The translations under genes and the position numbers were made by a program. 64,000 nt of DNA from Isoptericola croceus (lineage in GTDB: Bacteria > Actinomycetota > Actinomycetes > Actinomycetales > Cellulomonadaceae): assembly GCF_029382255.1 (NCBI RefSeq), contig NZ_JARLLG010000010.1, positions 62,001 through 126,000 of the forward strand, in the 5' to 3' direction. Under the pieces are notes generated by a model. That model was not told the DNA's origin. It searched no databases and saw only the letters and a program-made list of their open reading frames with translations. This document shows, piece by piece, positions 29,732 to 38,785 of the stretch. Positions within the stretch are counted from its first letter, which is position 1. Every line of letters starts with the position of its first letter.

Positions 29732-30507
29732 GGCGCGACGAACCCGAGGTCGGCGAGCAGACGCTGACCCTCCGGACCCTGCACGGCGTCGATGAACTGC
29801 TGGACGAGCGCGGCGTGGTCGGTATCCGCGTCGGTCTGTGTCACGGCAGCGATGGGATAGGTGTTCACCGCGGCGCCGGCCTGGGGGAACGAGACGCCCT
29901 CGACGCCGGGACCGGCGCGGGCGACGTCGGTGACGTAGACGATCCCGGCATCCGCCTCGCCGACGACCACCTTGTGGAGCACGTCGGTGACGCTCTGCTC
30001 CTCGCTCACCGGGTGCAGCGTCAGGCCGGAGTCGCTGACGACGGCGGTCGTGGCGGCGCCGCACGGCACCTGCGGTGCGCAGACGACCAGGTGCAGGTCG
30101 GGATCGGTCAGGTCCTCCAGGGACGCGATGCCGGCCGGGTTGCCGGGCGGGACGGCGATCTCGAGGCTGTTGGTCGCAAAGTCCTGCGGGGTGCCGACGA
30201 GGCCGTCCGCGACGAGCCTGTCCATGCTCGCGGTATCGGCCGAGGCGACGACGTCGGCGGGTGCGCCCTGCTGGATCTGTGCCACGAGGTCGGACGAGCC
30301 GGCAAGGCTGAGCCGTACGTCCACGCCGTCGTGCGCGGTCTCGAAGTCGTGGGCGATCTGCTCGAACGCCTCCGTCAGGGACGCGGCGGCGAAGACGGTG
30401 ACGGTGGTCTCGGCTCCGGGGTCGGTGCTGCAACCGGCGAGCCCGACGGCGGCGCTCGCGGCCAGCAGCGCGGCGGTGGCCCGCGCGCGGTGAGGCTGCG
30501 CCGTCAT
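29728..30507 (-). CDS. modA: Molybdate-binding lipoprotein
   Basis: Extracellular substrate-binding component anchored by a lipid. The 259-residue protein has a signal peptide with lipobox LAGC (Cys26). The ligand-binding start [15 protein letters not shown] and [20 protein letters not shown] supply the Ser/Ala pocket residues of Mod[11 protein letters not shown] near the C-terminus contains the family Tyr. The start overlaps the upstream regulator gene by four bases, giving the operon regulator-modA-modB-modC. Confidence 0.94.
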   Translation of the reverse strand: MTAQPHRARATAALLAASAAVGLAGCSTDPGAETTVTVFAAASLTEAFEQIAHDFETAHDGVDVRLSLAGSSDLVAQIQQGAPADVVASADTASMDRLVADGLVGTPQDFATNSLEIAVPPGNPAGIASLEDLTDPDLHLVVCAPQVPCGAATTAVVSDSGLTLHPVSEEQSVTDVLHKVVVGEADAGIVYVTDVARAGPGVEGVSFPQAGAAVNTYPIAAVTQTDADTDHAALVQQFIDAVQGPEGQRLLADLGFVAP

Positions 30508-30911
30508 GCGTCGCCTTGGTCAGGTGTCTCGACGACGACGTTCGTGGACTTGATGACGGCGACCGCGACGGAACCGCGCTCGAGCCCGAGGTCGCGGACC
30601 GCCTCGCTGCTCATGAGCGACACCACCCGGAACGGGCCGCACTGCAGCTCGACCTGGGCCATCACGGTATCGACCTGGAGCTCGGTGACGAGTCCGACGA
30701 ACCGGTTGCGTGCGGAGCTCTTCATCCCGGGCGGCAGACCGGGCGGCGTGGCGTGCTCCCGGGCGACCATGGCCACCTCGTACCCGTCGACGACCGTGCG
30801 GCCCGACGCGCCCGTCGTGGCCCGCAGCATGCCGCGGTCGATCCAGCGGCGGACGGTGTCGTCGCTGACGCCGAGGTAGACGGCAGCCTCACTGATTCGC
30901 ATCTGCGGCAT
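30504..30911 (-). CDS. Molybdate-responsive HTH-Mop (TOBE) regulator
   Basis: 135 residues: an N-terminal MerR/excisionase-like helix-turn-helix ([20 protein letters not shown]) joined to a Mop/TOBE domain (about residues 65-130, [20 protein letters not shown]). Such Mop domains bind molybdate or tungstate, so this probably senses intracellular molybdate and controls modABC, which it heads. The ATG at 30911 sits seven bases after a TAGATT box, so the message is probably leaderless; an ATG three codons later is a less likely start. Its promoter contains a palindrome that may be its own operator. Confidence 0.85.
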   Translation of the reverse strand: MPQMRISEAAVYLGVSDDTVRRWIDRGMLRATTGASGRTVVDGYEVAMVAREHATPPGLPPGMKSSARNRFVGLVTELQVDTVMAQVELQCGPFRVVSLMSSEAVRDLGLERGSVAVAVIKSTNVVVETPDQGDA

Positions 30912-30918
30912 AGAAGTG

Positions 30919-30947
30919 AATCTAGCTCCGCACATGCGGATGAACAA
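30919..30947 (-). promoter_or_regulatory. Promoter of the mod operon with internal palindrome
   Basis: On the minus strand, TTGTTC (30942-30947), a 17-base spacer and TAGATT (30919-30924) form a good sigma-70-type promoter. The spacer contains the 12-base dyad CCGCATGTGCGG (30928-30939), which has 5-bp arms. A protein bound there would block the polymerase, as expected for a repressor such as the Mop regulator encoded next. Confidence 0.6.
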
Positions 30948-30972
30948 GAGAGGAAGGCCTCCGCAGAGGACA

Positions 30973-31007
30973 CCGCACCCGCCGTTCCAGATCGACGGCG
31001 GGTGCGG
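30973..31007. terminator. Terminator after the giant secreted-protein gene
   Basis: A perfect 13-bp stem (30973-30985 with 30995-31007) encloses a nine-base loop and lies 43 bases beyond the stop codon at 31050 on the minus strand. It separates the carbohydrate locus from the mod operon promoter. Confidence 0.7.
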
Positions 31008-31049
31008 CGCCAGGGCCGACGCTCCCGCAGGCCCGGGCCTTCGGCGGCC

Positions 31050-34000
31050 CTAGCCGGCCACCTCGACGACGCGGACGTCGTCGACGCGGAACGCACCCTG
31101 GGACCCGCGGAACCCGAGGAGCACCTCGATCGAGTCGATGTCGCCGTCCACCGTGGTGTACTCCCGCTCGAACGTCGCCCACTCGCCGGGTTCGGTCGCT
31201 GCCGAGACCGGCAGCCAGTTGCGTTGCTCGGTCCCGACGCCGGACGAACCGCGGAACGAGCGGAAGAACGCGAAGGCGCCCACCTGGTCGCCGTGCGCAT
31301 AGTCCGTCAGCTGGTACCGGAAGGAGATCCGGTACGTGGTGGCGGGTTCTGCCCGGACGGCCGACACGCCCGCCTGCTTGCGGGTGTGTGCCCAGTGCTG
31401 GAATGCGGCGTCGCCGGTCGTGTCGGTGCTCGTGAACAGCAGGGACCGTTCGCCCGAGGCCGCGGCGTCGTCGACCACCTCACCGGTGTAGGTCCCGGGC
31501 GTGCTCGGGGTGCTGCCGAGCTGCCACACGTCGGCGTCGGCGGCCTCGAACCCGTGCGACCAGGTGCTCATGAGCAGGGCGTAGGCGTCGTGGAGCTCGG
31601 TCAGCAGATCCTCCTCGTCGGCCCCGGGCTCGTCCGCGGCGGTCGCGATGCGGTCCAGCTCGGCCACGAACGCGGCCCAGCTCTCGTCCGTGTACGAGGC
31701 CGGGTCCTCGGCGCGGGCTTGCTCGAGGAGCTCACCGAGCGTCGGCGGCTCGACCGGCTCGACCGTGACGTCGTCGACGCGGAAGGTGCCCTCCGAGCCG
31801 CGCAGTCCGAGCCACACCTCGATGTTGTCGACGTTGCCGTCGAGGGTCGTGTAGGTCTGCTCGAACCTCGCCCACTCGCCGGGTTCGGTCGCTGCCGAGA
31901 CCGGCAGCCAGTTGCGTTGCTCGGTCCCGAGGCCCGCGCCCTGTGCGAACGATCGGAAGAACGCATACGCCCCGACCTGTTCGCCCGGCGTGTAGTCCGT
32001 CAGCTGGTACCAGAACGAGATCCGGTACTCGGTCACGGGTTCGGCCACCACCGGGGAGACGCCGCCCTGTTTGCGGGACTTCACCCACACGTTGTGCCCG
32101 GCGTCGCCCGTGGTGTCGGTGCTGGTGAACAGCAGCGACCGCTCGCCGGTCCATGCGCCGTCGTCGACCACGCCGGCGGAGTACGTCCCCGGGGCACGGC
32201 CGCCGTGCAGCCAGACGTCGGGCTCGTCGTCCTCGAACGAGTGCCGGAAGACGGGCTTGAGCAGGGTGTAGGCGTCGTAGACCCGCTGCACCAGGTCCGC
32301 CTCGTCTGCTCCGTCGGTGTCCCGAAGTGCCTCCACCGCGTCGACCTCGGCGACGAACGACGCCCAGCTCCGTTCCGTGTAGTCGCTGGGTTCGAGCGCA
32401 CGCGCCTGATCGATGACGGCCTCGATCCCCTCGGCGTCGACCCGCGCGGTCATCGAGGTCGTGGTCGTCCCGTCGAGTGTCCGCGCGACCACGGCATAGG
32501 TGGCGCTGCCGGCCAGGACGACGTCGTCGTGCCGCAGGTCGCGCGTCGTGGTCAGGTGCTCCCACCCGGACGGCGAGTCCTGCGGGTCCGTGGTCGCTCC
32601 CTGGGGGTCGGCCGACCGGTAGACGTCGAACGAGACGGCGCGCGCCGGCTTGGTCCAGCGCACGGTGTGCGCACCCTGGTCTCCCTCGACGACCCAGGTC
32701 GCCTGCGTCGTCTCGGGCAGGTCCGTGACGGTGACGTCCGTGAACGTGGCCGAGCCGTCCGCCAGGCTCACGCCCGCGAGCGTGGCATCGAGCATGGGCA
32801 CGATCTCGCTGCCGAGCGTCACCCAGTCGGTGCCGTCGGTCGACGCGTAGGCCACCACCTGGTGCGAGTGCGCGGTCCGTACGAGCCGGACGTGCCGGTA
32901 GTCGGCCGCGTCCAGCGTGCGCGTCGGCACCAGGTAGGGGCTCCTCGTCTCTCCGCCGGCGTTGTGCCCGGGGATGCCGTGGCCGATGTACGCCCGGGTG
33001 TCGAGCGACCGCGTGCGCAGCACGATCCGGCCGTCCTCGGCACCCAGCCAGATGTACTCGCTGACGTCGGACGCGCCTTGCCGGAGGGTGACGCCGGCGC
33101 CGTCCGCGGGGTCGGCACCCAGGTCCGCGGAGACCAGCGCGTCGCCGGTCACCAACCGGGACGCGAGCACCAGGGAGTCGGGCTGGTAGCGGCCGATGCC
33201 GTTCCAGCGCTCGGTGATCGCCTCGTCGCCGCCGGCGAAGCCGGCGCCCGAGGCGCCGGACACGGTGATCGAGTCACCCTCCCGCGTCACGGTGCCGCCG
33301 GTCTCGCCGACCTGGTCGCCCCGCCAGCCCGCACCGGACAGCCCGGCGGAGGCAGGGCGGACCTCGACGATGACGGGCTGGGCGGCCGGAGCCGCACCCG
33401 CATCGTTCCGTGCGACGACGCTGTAGTAGTAGGTGCCGGGGGCGGGCACCTCGTCCACGACCGACTGCCCCGTCACACCCTCGGCGACCACGACGCCGTC
33501 GTCCAGGTCGGAGCTGGTTCCCCGCACGACGTCGAATGATGTCGCGCCCGCGGACCGTCCCCAGGTGAGCGCTGCGGCGTCGGTACCCCCGGCGCCGGCA
33601 CCGACCGTCGCGTCGATCGCCAGGACCTGGCTCGGCCGCGAGGTGCTGGCCGGGGTGCCCAGGTCGAGGACGACGGCCGACGACGGCTTGAGGGTGACCG
33701 TGCCGCCGCGCACCTTGACGGCCTTGCCGGAGACCAGGTCGCGGACCCGGCCCGTCACGGCCGCCGGGAGCTCGACCGTGTGCGACGCGGCGTTCTCGTA
33801 GGCGTCCCGGGTGGTGTTCACGGCGATCAGGTAGTCGCCGTATCGGGCGGTCACGAGGTCGGGGTAGCTCGAGAACGGTGTGTCGACGGCGAAGTTGTCG
33901 CGGTTCATCGGCCCGACGCCAGGCTGGAGGCTGACCGGCGACAGCTCGCCGGTCATGGCCAGGATCTGCTCACCGGGGACCGTGTAGCGGTCCTGGATGA

Positions 34001-36470
34001 TGTCCATCTCGACCGAGTGCGGGCGCAGGAACGTCTCGGAGGACGTCACGACGGACTCGGTGCGCACCTGCGCGTGCTGTGCCGCGTGGGGTGTGCGGGC
34101 GTGCAGCCGCGCCGCCGACGTCACGCCCATGTTCCGGTAGTTCAGCGTGCCGGTGACCTGGGTGTCGCCGTCGCGGAAGGTGACGAACAGGTTGTCGACG
34201 TCGACCCACGCGAAGTCCGGCGTCGCGTCCCGTTCGACACCGAGCGCGGCGAGCTCATCGTCCCTGTACCGCGCGAGGTCGGTGTGCGGGAGCACACGGC
34301 CCGCGGCCGCCTTCCCGAGCGACTCATACTCTGCGCGGCCGCCGGTGACGAAGGCGTACTCCTCGCTCAGACGCAGGTCGTAGTTGCGCTGGGAGAGGAT
34401 CTTGTCGAAGGAGGGAAAGACCTGGTTGTCGACCAGCGCCTGCTGGAGCCAGCCGGTGGCCTCCCGCGCGTACTCCCAGTACGGCTCCCACTCGTCGCCC
34501 GCGTAGTCCTTCGCGTGCTCCGCGAGGTACTTCTCGAGGCCGGCGTAGGCGAAGATCTGGGGCGTGTTCGGCTCGGTGGAGTACGCGACCTTCCCCGGGT
34601 AGGCGTTGTTCCGCCAGTCGACCACCTGGTCCATCGTCATGACCCGGTTCCCGTCGGCGTCGGTGCCCTGGTACCGGGTCTGCCCGCGGGCGTGCAGGTT
34701 GCGCAGCGCCAGCTTCAGCAGCTCGTCGCGGATCTCGGCGTCGGCGGGGTGACCGGCCAGTCGCCAGAACCAGGACGGATAGTAGTTCGGCGTCTCCCCG
34801 TAGCTTCCCACGTACCCGTTCTCGCGGTACATGCCGGCCGGGGTGATCGACGGATAGTGGGTGCCGTAGGGAAGGCGGCGCACCACGTCGCCGTCGGCGT
34901 CCCGCTTGCTGGTGGCGAGGCCGCGCATCACGACCTGGAGGTAGTCGTCGGTGAGCTGAGCCGAACCGTCGTGATAGAAGAGCGAGTGATAGAGGTCGAG
35001 GTCCCCGCCGTCCGGACCGACGAGCACCTCCTCGCCCAGGAAGGGGCGCAGGCCGAGCGCCTCGCCGAGAATCTGGTGGCTGCGCGCGGTCCCCTCGAAG
35101 TGGTCCGAACCGATGACCCGCAGGCCCTCGTGCGCCTTCCAGGCACCCTCGTAGGTGTAGTAGACCTGGTTGGAGATGTATGACAGGCGCGACCGTGCAA
35201 AGTCAAAGTTGGCCTTGAGGACCCGCTCGTAGGCCTCGCGCCGGGTCAGCTCGCCGCCGTCGAGGTCGAGGCCGACGATGCTGTTCGGGCTGTCGGCGGT
35301 GCCGGTGGTGAAGGGCTCGTCCAGGAAGGCCTCGAACACGTCGGTGCCCATGACGTCAGGGTCGGCGAGCAGCGGCTCGACGATGTACAGGGCCTCGCCC
35401 AGCGCACCGTAATACCCACCCCAGTCGGACTGGTGGCCTCCCGAGGCGAGGCTGCGGACGTCGCCGTAGTACTGCCGGGTGTAGTTGTCGATCGAGCGCA
35501 GGATGCGGTCGATCGCCGCACGCTTCTCGGACGACGTGCTGGCCGGGCACCAGTCCTGGTGCAGGCACTCGGCGTAGAACCGCAGCTCGTCGGAGTACCT
35601 GGTGATCGAGAGCACCGCCGTCTCGGCGGAGTCCGCCTTGGCGGTCAGGTCCTCGAAGTCCGTGACCTGCTGGGTCCGGTAGGCGTCGATCTTCGCCTGC
35701 TGTTGCGCCGGCTCGAGCGGCTCGCGTGCCTGGGTGGTGACGGCGTGATCGGTGTCGAACCCGTCGGACGCCGAGGGGAGGAGCGCGGGCTCCAGGTGCG
35801 TCGTCACCGCGTAGTACGGCCGGGACGACGCCGTCGCCGTCCCGGCGGTACTCGGGTGGTACGTCCGCAGCGTCACCTGCACCCGCTCGTGAGATTGGGT
35901 GGAGACCAGCGGCAGCATCGCCGTCGCGCGGAAGAACCGGCCCGGCAGCCCGCCCTGCGTGGCGACGTCAAGCGCCTGGTAGTCGCCGCCGTTGAGGTAC
36001 TGGACCAGCTCGCCGTCCACGAGCACAGCGGTCTTGAACGCCGAGGCGTCCCCGCCGAACAGGGTCAGGGAGAAGTAGTTCTGCTCGGCCGGGTCCACCG
36101 CCATCTCGAACGTGAGGTCGGTCAGGTTCCGCGAGGGCGGGTCGGTGGGCTCTGCGGTGCGTGCGGTGTGCCCGTCCTCGCCGTCGACGATCGATGACCC
36201 GTCGCCGGTGAACTCGTGCCCGGCCTCCGATGCCGGGTCGCCGAGGACCAGGTGGTCGAGGGCCCCCGCCGGGGCCTCGCCGGCTGTGAGCGCCGCTGTG
36301 GCCGGCGAGGGAGCGCTGCTGGTCTGGTCGGCGCCCGCAGCCGGCGCGAGGCCACCGGACAGGACGGCGAGCGCGAGCCCGGCGCCGAGCACGACGGACC
36401 GTCGGCGTGGTCTCGTGCGGGTGGCTGGCTCTCGTCTCGGGGAAGGGGCACTCATGACGGGTCGCGACAT
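31050..36470 (-). CDS. Giant secreted multidomain carbohydrate-active protein
   Basis: 1806 residues with a Tat-like signal (RRRSVVLGAGLALAVLSGGL, residues 23-42). Residues about 50-950 form a large domain rich in Trp and Tyr that I cannot assign; its helical, aromatic character is compatible with an (alpha/alpha) toroid polysaccharide lyase or hydrolase, but this is inference. Then follow a fibronectin III-like domain (about 953-1045), a concanavalin-like sheet domain (about 1050-1250), a second fibronectin III-like domain (to about 1345), and two tandem units. Each unit is a FIVAR-like helical module (SDYTERSWASFVAEVDAVEA; ASYTDESWAAFVAELDRIAT) plus a jelly-roll domain. The ATG at 36470 has GGGAG in front. 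Two LacI-type operators lie upstream. A role outside the cell on a complex polysaccharide fits the adjacent transporter. Confidence 0.8.
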   Translation of the reverse strand: MSRPVMSAPSPRREPATRTRPRRRSVVLGAGLALAVLSGGLAPAAGADQTSSAPSPATAALTAGEAPAGALDHLVLGDPASEAGHEFTGDGSSIVDGEDGHTARTAEPTDPPSRNLTDLTFEMAVDPAEQNYFSLTLFGGDASAFKTAVLVDGELVQYLNGGDYQALDVATQGGLPGRFFRATAMLPLVSTQSHERVQVTLRTYHPSTAGTATASSRPYYAVTTHLEPALLPSASDGFDTDHAVTTQAREPLEPAQQQAKIDAYRTQQVTDFEDLTAKADSAETAVLSITRYSDELRFYAECLHQDWCPASTSSEKRAAIDRILRSIDNYTRQYYGDVRSLASGGHQSDWGGYYGALGEALYIVEPLLADPDVMGTDVFEAFLDEPFTTGTADSPNSIVGLDLDGGELTRREAYERVLKANFDFARSRLSYISNQVYYTYEGAWKAHEGLRVIGSDHFEGTARSHQILGEALGLRPFLGEEVLVGPDGGDLDLYHSLFYHDGSAQLTDDYLQVVMRGLATSKRDADGDVVRRLPYGTHYPSITPAGMYRENGYVGSYGETPNYYPSWFWRLAGHPADAEIRDELLKLALRNLHARGQTRYQGTDADGNRVMTMDQVVDWRNNAYPGKVAYSTEPNTPQIFAYAGLEKYLAEHAKDYAGDEWEPYWEYAREATGWLQQALVDNQVFPSFDKILSQRNYDLRLSEEYAFVTGGRAEYESLGKAAAGRVLPHTDLARYRDDELAALGVERDATPDFAWVDVDNLFVTFRDGDTQVTGTLNYRNMGVTSAARLHARTPHAAQHAQVRTESVVTSSETFLRPHSVEMDIIQDRYTVPGEQILAMTGELSPVSLQPGVGPMNRDNFAVDTPFSSYPDLVTARYGDYLIAVNTTRDAYENAASHTVELPAAVTGRVRDLVSGKAVKVRGGTVTLKPSSAVVLDLGTPASTSRPSQVLAIDATVGAGAGGTDAAALTWGRSAGATSFDVVRGTSSDLDDGVVVAEGVTGQSVVDEVPAPGTYYYSVVARNDAGAAPAAQPVIVEVRPASAGLSGAGWRGDQVGETGGTVTREGDSITVSGASGAGFAGGDEAITERWNGIGRYQPDSLVLASRLVTGDALVSADLGADPADGAGVTLRQGASDVSEYIWLGAEDGRIVLRTRSLDTRAYIGHGIPGHNAGGETRSPYLVPTRTLDAADYRHVRLVRTAHSHQVVAYASTDGTDWVTLGSEIVPMLDATLAGVSLADGSATFTDVTVTDLPETTQATWVVEGDQGAHTVRWTKPARAVSFDVYRSADPQGATTDPQDSPSGWEHLTTTRDLRHDDVVLAGSATYAVVARTLDGTTTTSMTARVDAEGIEAVIDQARALEPSDYTERSWASFVAEVDAVEALRDTDGADEADLVQRVYDAYTLLKPVFRHSFEDDEPDVWLHGGRAPGTYSAGVVDDGAWTGERSLLFTSTDTTGDAGHNVWVKSRKQGGVSPVVAEPVTEYRISFWYQLTDYTPGEQVGAYAFFRSFAQGAGLGTEQRNWLPVSAATEPGEWARFEQTYTTLDGNVDNIEVWLGLRGSEGTFRVDDVTVEPVEPPTLGELLEQARAEDPASYTDESWAAFVAELDRIATAADEPGADEEDLLTELHDAYALLMSTWSHGFEAADADVWQLGSTPSTPGTYTGEVVDDAAASGERSLLFTSTDTTGDAAFQHWAHTRKQAGVSAVRAEPATTYRISFRYQLTDYAHGDQVGAFAFFRSFRGSSGVGTEQRNWLPVSAATEPGEWATFEREYTTVDGDIDSIEVLLGFRGSQGAFRVDDVRVVEVAG
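31175..31930. repeat. Internal duplication in the giant gene with 63-bp identical blocks
   Basis: The last two FIVAR/jelly-roll units are tandem copies with a period of 693 bp (231 codons). The segments 31175-31237 and 31868-31930 are identical over 63 bases, encoding GTEQRNWLPVSAATEPGEWA, although flanking sequence has diverged. This fits recent gene conversion or strong constraint. Confidence 0.85.
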
Positions 36471-36495
36471 TGCGATCTCCCAGAGTATTCAGTGA

Positions 36496-36510
36496 TGGAA
36501 AGCGATTGCC
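36496..36510 (-). promoter_or_regulatory. LacI-type operator 1 of the giant secreted-protein gene
   Basis: TGGAAAGCGATTGCC on the plus strand shares 10 of 13 core bases with the operator before the ABC operon (42486-42500). It lies next to TTGGAC (36511-36516, minus strand), a likely -35 box, in the position of a repressor site 26 bases before the ATG. Confidence 0.6.
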
Positions 36511-36551
36511 GTCCAACTTAACAGGCCATGTCGGCGATGAGAAGGGGATAA

Positions 36552-36566
36552 CGGAATGCGCTTGCA
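36552..36566 (-). promoter_or_regulatory. LacI-type operator 2 of the giant secreted-protein gene
   Basis: TGCAAGCGCATTCCG on the minus strand matches 11 of 13 core bases of the ABC-operon operator and lies 56 bases from operator 1. It is followed at 36566-36575 by the perfect palindrome AGCACGTGCT. Paired sites could support looping. Confidence 0.5.
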
Positions 36567-36625
36567 GCACGTGCTATAGCCGAGGCATGCCCGTTCCAGG
36601 TGCGTGCAGCGCGACGGGCCGAAGG

Positions 36626-37660
36626 TCAGTGGGCGATCGGGGGTGTGCTCTCGCGCACGATGACGTGCCCCTCGATGATCGTCGTCCGAGGAGTGTCGTG
36701 GCGGGGTGCGACGGCCATCGCCAGGGCCTCCTCGGCGACCTGGTCCCACGGCAGGTGCACCGTGGTCAGGGATGGCGTCACATCACGCAGAGCCTTGATG
36801 TCGTCGAAGCCCGCGACCGCGACGCGACGCGCGTCACCGGTGTCCCGCAGGAACGTCAGCACGCCGAGCGCCATCGAGTCGTTCACGGCGAACACGGCAT
36901 CGACCTCGATGTTGCGGCGCAGCAGCTCCCCGGTCAGTGCGTAGGCGGCGTCGCGGGAGAAGTCTCCGATGAGGATCCGGTCGGCCGAGAGCTCGATGCC
37001 GTTGTCCGCCAGTCCGGCGACGAAACCCTCGGTACGGTCGCGTTGGGTGCGCCCGTGCTTCATCCCGGAGATGACCGCAAAATTTCGGTAGCCGAGACCC
37101 ACGAGGGCATTGGCCATGTCGTAGCCGCCACGCCGGTTGGCGTAGGCGACGGTATCGAACGGCAGGCCCTCCTGGGAGATCAGGACGACGCGCCCGCCCT
37201 CCTCCTCGTAGTGCCGCAACGCTTCGACCAGCGCGGGGATGGTCGCGTCGTGCGACGCTCTGCCTCCGGTGATCACGAGGATCTCGGGACGGTGGCCCCT
37301 CGCAAGACTGACGGCCTCGACCAGGTCGGCAGGGTCCGTCCCTGCCGAGATCAGCGTGAACGGTAGCCCGCGGCGCTCGGCGGCGGAGACGACTCCGGCA
37401 GTGATGGGGTTCGCGAAGTCGTCCGGCATGCCCTTGACCACCAGGGTGACTCCACGTGCCCGGCCGCGCGCGACGGCCTGCGCGGCGATGTTCGTCGTGT
37501 ACCCCAGCGACCGTGCCGCCTCGAGAACCTTGGCGCGGTTCGCCTCCCGCACGCCACGGTCGCTGCCGTTGAGCGCGCGGGACGCCGTCGCCGCCGAGAC
37601 GCCGGCGAGGCGAGCCACGTCGGCGAGACGCGCGGCTCGCACCGGCCCCGGGTCGGTCAT
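36626..37660 (-). CDS. LacI-family transcriptional regulator
   Basis: Sugar-responsive repressor, probably of this locus. 344 residues. The N-terminal helix-turn-helix and hinge are ARLADVARLAGVSAATASRA (residues 10-29) with ALNGSDRGVRE. A periplasmic-binding-protein-like effector domain follows (about 70-340; VAVAGFDDIKALRDVTPSLT near the end). The ATG at 37660 follows GGAGGTG, and TACGAT about 30 bases upstream could be its own -10. It lies between the dehydrogenase and the giant secreted protein on the same strand. Three operator-like sites in the locus fit this family. Confidence 0.93.
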   Translation of the reverse strand: MTDPGPVRAARLADVARLAGVSAATASRALNGSDRGVREANRAKVLEAARSLGYTTNIAAQAVARGRARGVTLVVKGMPDDFANPITAGVVSAAERRGLPFTLISAGTDPADLVEAVSLARGHRPEILVITGGRASHDATIPALVEALRHYEEEGGRVVLISQEGLPFDTVAYANRRGGYDMANALVGLGYRNFAVISGMKHGRTQRDRTEGFVAGLADNGIELSADRILIGDFSRDAAYALTGELLRRNIEVDAVFAVNDSMALGVLTFLRDTGDARRVAVAGFDDIKALRDVTPSLTTVHLPWDQVAEEALAMAVAPRHDTPRTTIIEGHVIVRESTPPIAH

Positions 37661-37717
37661 CGTCGTGTCACACCTCCCTGGTGCGTCGGTGCAGATCGTA
37701 TCCGCAACATGGGCCGG

Positions 37718-38704
37718 TCAGCCGTCCATCGCGGGGGCCGGACCGGACCGGCCCGCGCCTTGGGCGTAGCGGCAGAGCTCCGCAACGACATTGTTGCCCA
37801 TCCGCCGCAGCTCGGAACCCATGGACCCGGCGATGTGCGGGGTCAGGACGACGTTCGGCAGCTCGTACAGCGGCGCGTCGGCCGGCAACGGTTCAGGCTC
37901 GGTGACATCGAGCACCGCGCTGATCCGCCCGGTGTACAGCTCGCGCTCGAGCGCCGCGTGGTCGACGATCGCGCCGCGCGCGGTGTTGATCAGCGTCGAG
38001 CCATCCCGCATCAGAGCGAGCATCTCAGCGTCGATGAGTCCGATCGTCTCCGGCAGGACGGGGGCGTGCAACGTGACGACGTCGCTGCGCCGCATGACGT
38101 CAGACAGGCTCGCCACCTCGACGCCGAGCGCAGACGCCTCGCGAGCGCTCAGGTACGGGTCGTGGACGAGCGGGCGCAACGAGGGGAAAGAGCGCAGCAG
38201 CTCGATGAGCGCTCGGCCGGTGCGGGATGCGCTGACGATCCCGACGGTCCGCTCGTAGTTCCCGGACAGCTCGAACTCGTGCTCGCGGTCGATGTGCGCG
38301 CGGCGCTCGCGATACAGGTTGACGGCTCGCATCGCGTCCTTGTTGGCGAGGAGGACCATCGCGAGCGTGTACTCGGCCACGGGTATGGCGTTGGTCTCGC
38401 CCATGTCCGCGAGCTCGATGCCCGGCGCACCGTCGGGGAACAGGCCGGCGGCCGAACCGCCCGCATGGATCACCTGCCGCAGTCTGGGCGCGTGGCGGAG
38501 GACGCTCGCGGGCAGCTGCGGGGTGTCCCACCCCGTGAGCAGGACCTCGGCGCGGGACAGCACCCGGCGGGCGAGGTCCGAGTCGAGCTCGGTCAGGACG
38601 CCGCCGAGCCGACGTGCGGGCACCCGGCCCAGGGCCTTGCACGACGCGCCGAAGAGGCGCTCGGCCAGACGGTCGGACCCGACGGCGACTGCGTACTCGA
38701 ACAC
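37718..38704 (-). CDS. D-2-hydroxyacid dehydrogenase (NAD-dependent)
   Basis: Oxidoreductase for a 2-hydroxy acid, probably one formed during breakdown of the imported sugar. 328 residues of the phosphoglycerate/formate dehydrogenase superfamily. The NAD-binding motif is atypical (VGIVSASRTGRALIELLRSF, near residue 150), followed by the catalytic-domain landmarks SDVVTLHAPVLPETIGLID, NTARGAIVDHAAL (catalytic Arg region), LDVTEPEPLP (Glu) and LTPHIAGS (His). The GTG start at 38704 follows AAAGGA. It lies 81 bases after the solute-binding protein gene, in the same direction. Confidence 0.87.
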   Translation of the reverse strand: MFEYAVAVGSDRLAERLFGASCKALGRVPARRLGGVLTELDSDLARRVLSRAEVLLTGWDTPQLPASVLRHAPRLRQVIHAGGSAAGLFPDGAPGIELADMGETNAIPVAEYTLAMVLLANKDAMRAVNLYRERRAHIDREHEFELSGNYERTVGIVSASRTGRALIELLRSFPSLRPLVHDPYLSAREASALGVEVASLSDVMRRSDVVTLHAPVLPETIGLIDAEMLALMRDGSTLINTARGAIVDHAALERELYTGRISAVLDVTEPEPLPADAPLYELPNVVLTPHIAGSMGSELRRMGNNVVAELCRYAQGAGRSGPAPAMDG

Positions 38705-38730
38705 ACTTTTCCTTTCACGGGAGGGACGGA

Positions 38731-38771
38731 CGTTCCCAGGGCCGGCGAGCTTGACGGCGGCCCCGGGAACG
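38731..38771. other. Intercistronic hairpin
   Basis: CGTTCCCAGGGCCG (38731-38744) pairs with CGGCCCCGGGAACG (38758-38771), 13 of 14 positions, in the 81-base gap between the solute-binding protein stop and the dehydrogenase start. It could act as a partial terminator or as a 3' stabiliser that raises the amount of binding-protein message. Confidence 0.55.
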
Positions 38772-38785
38772 CTCTGGTGGACGTG

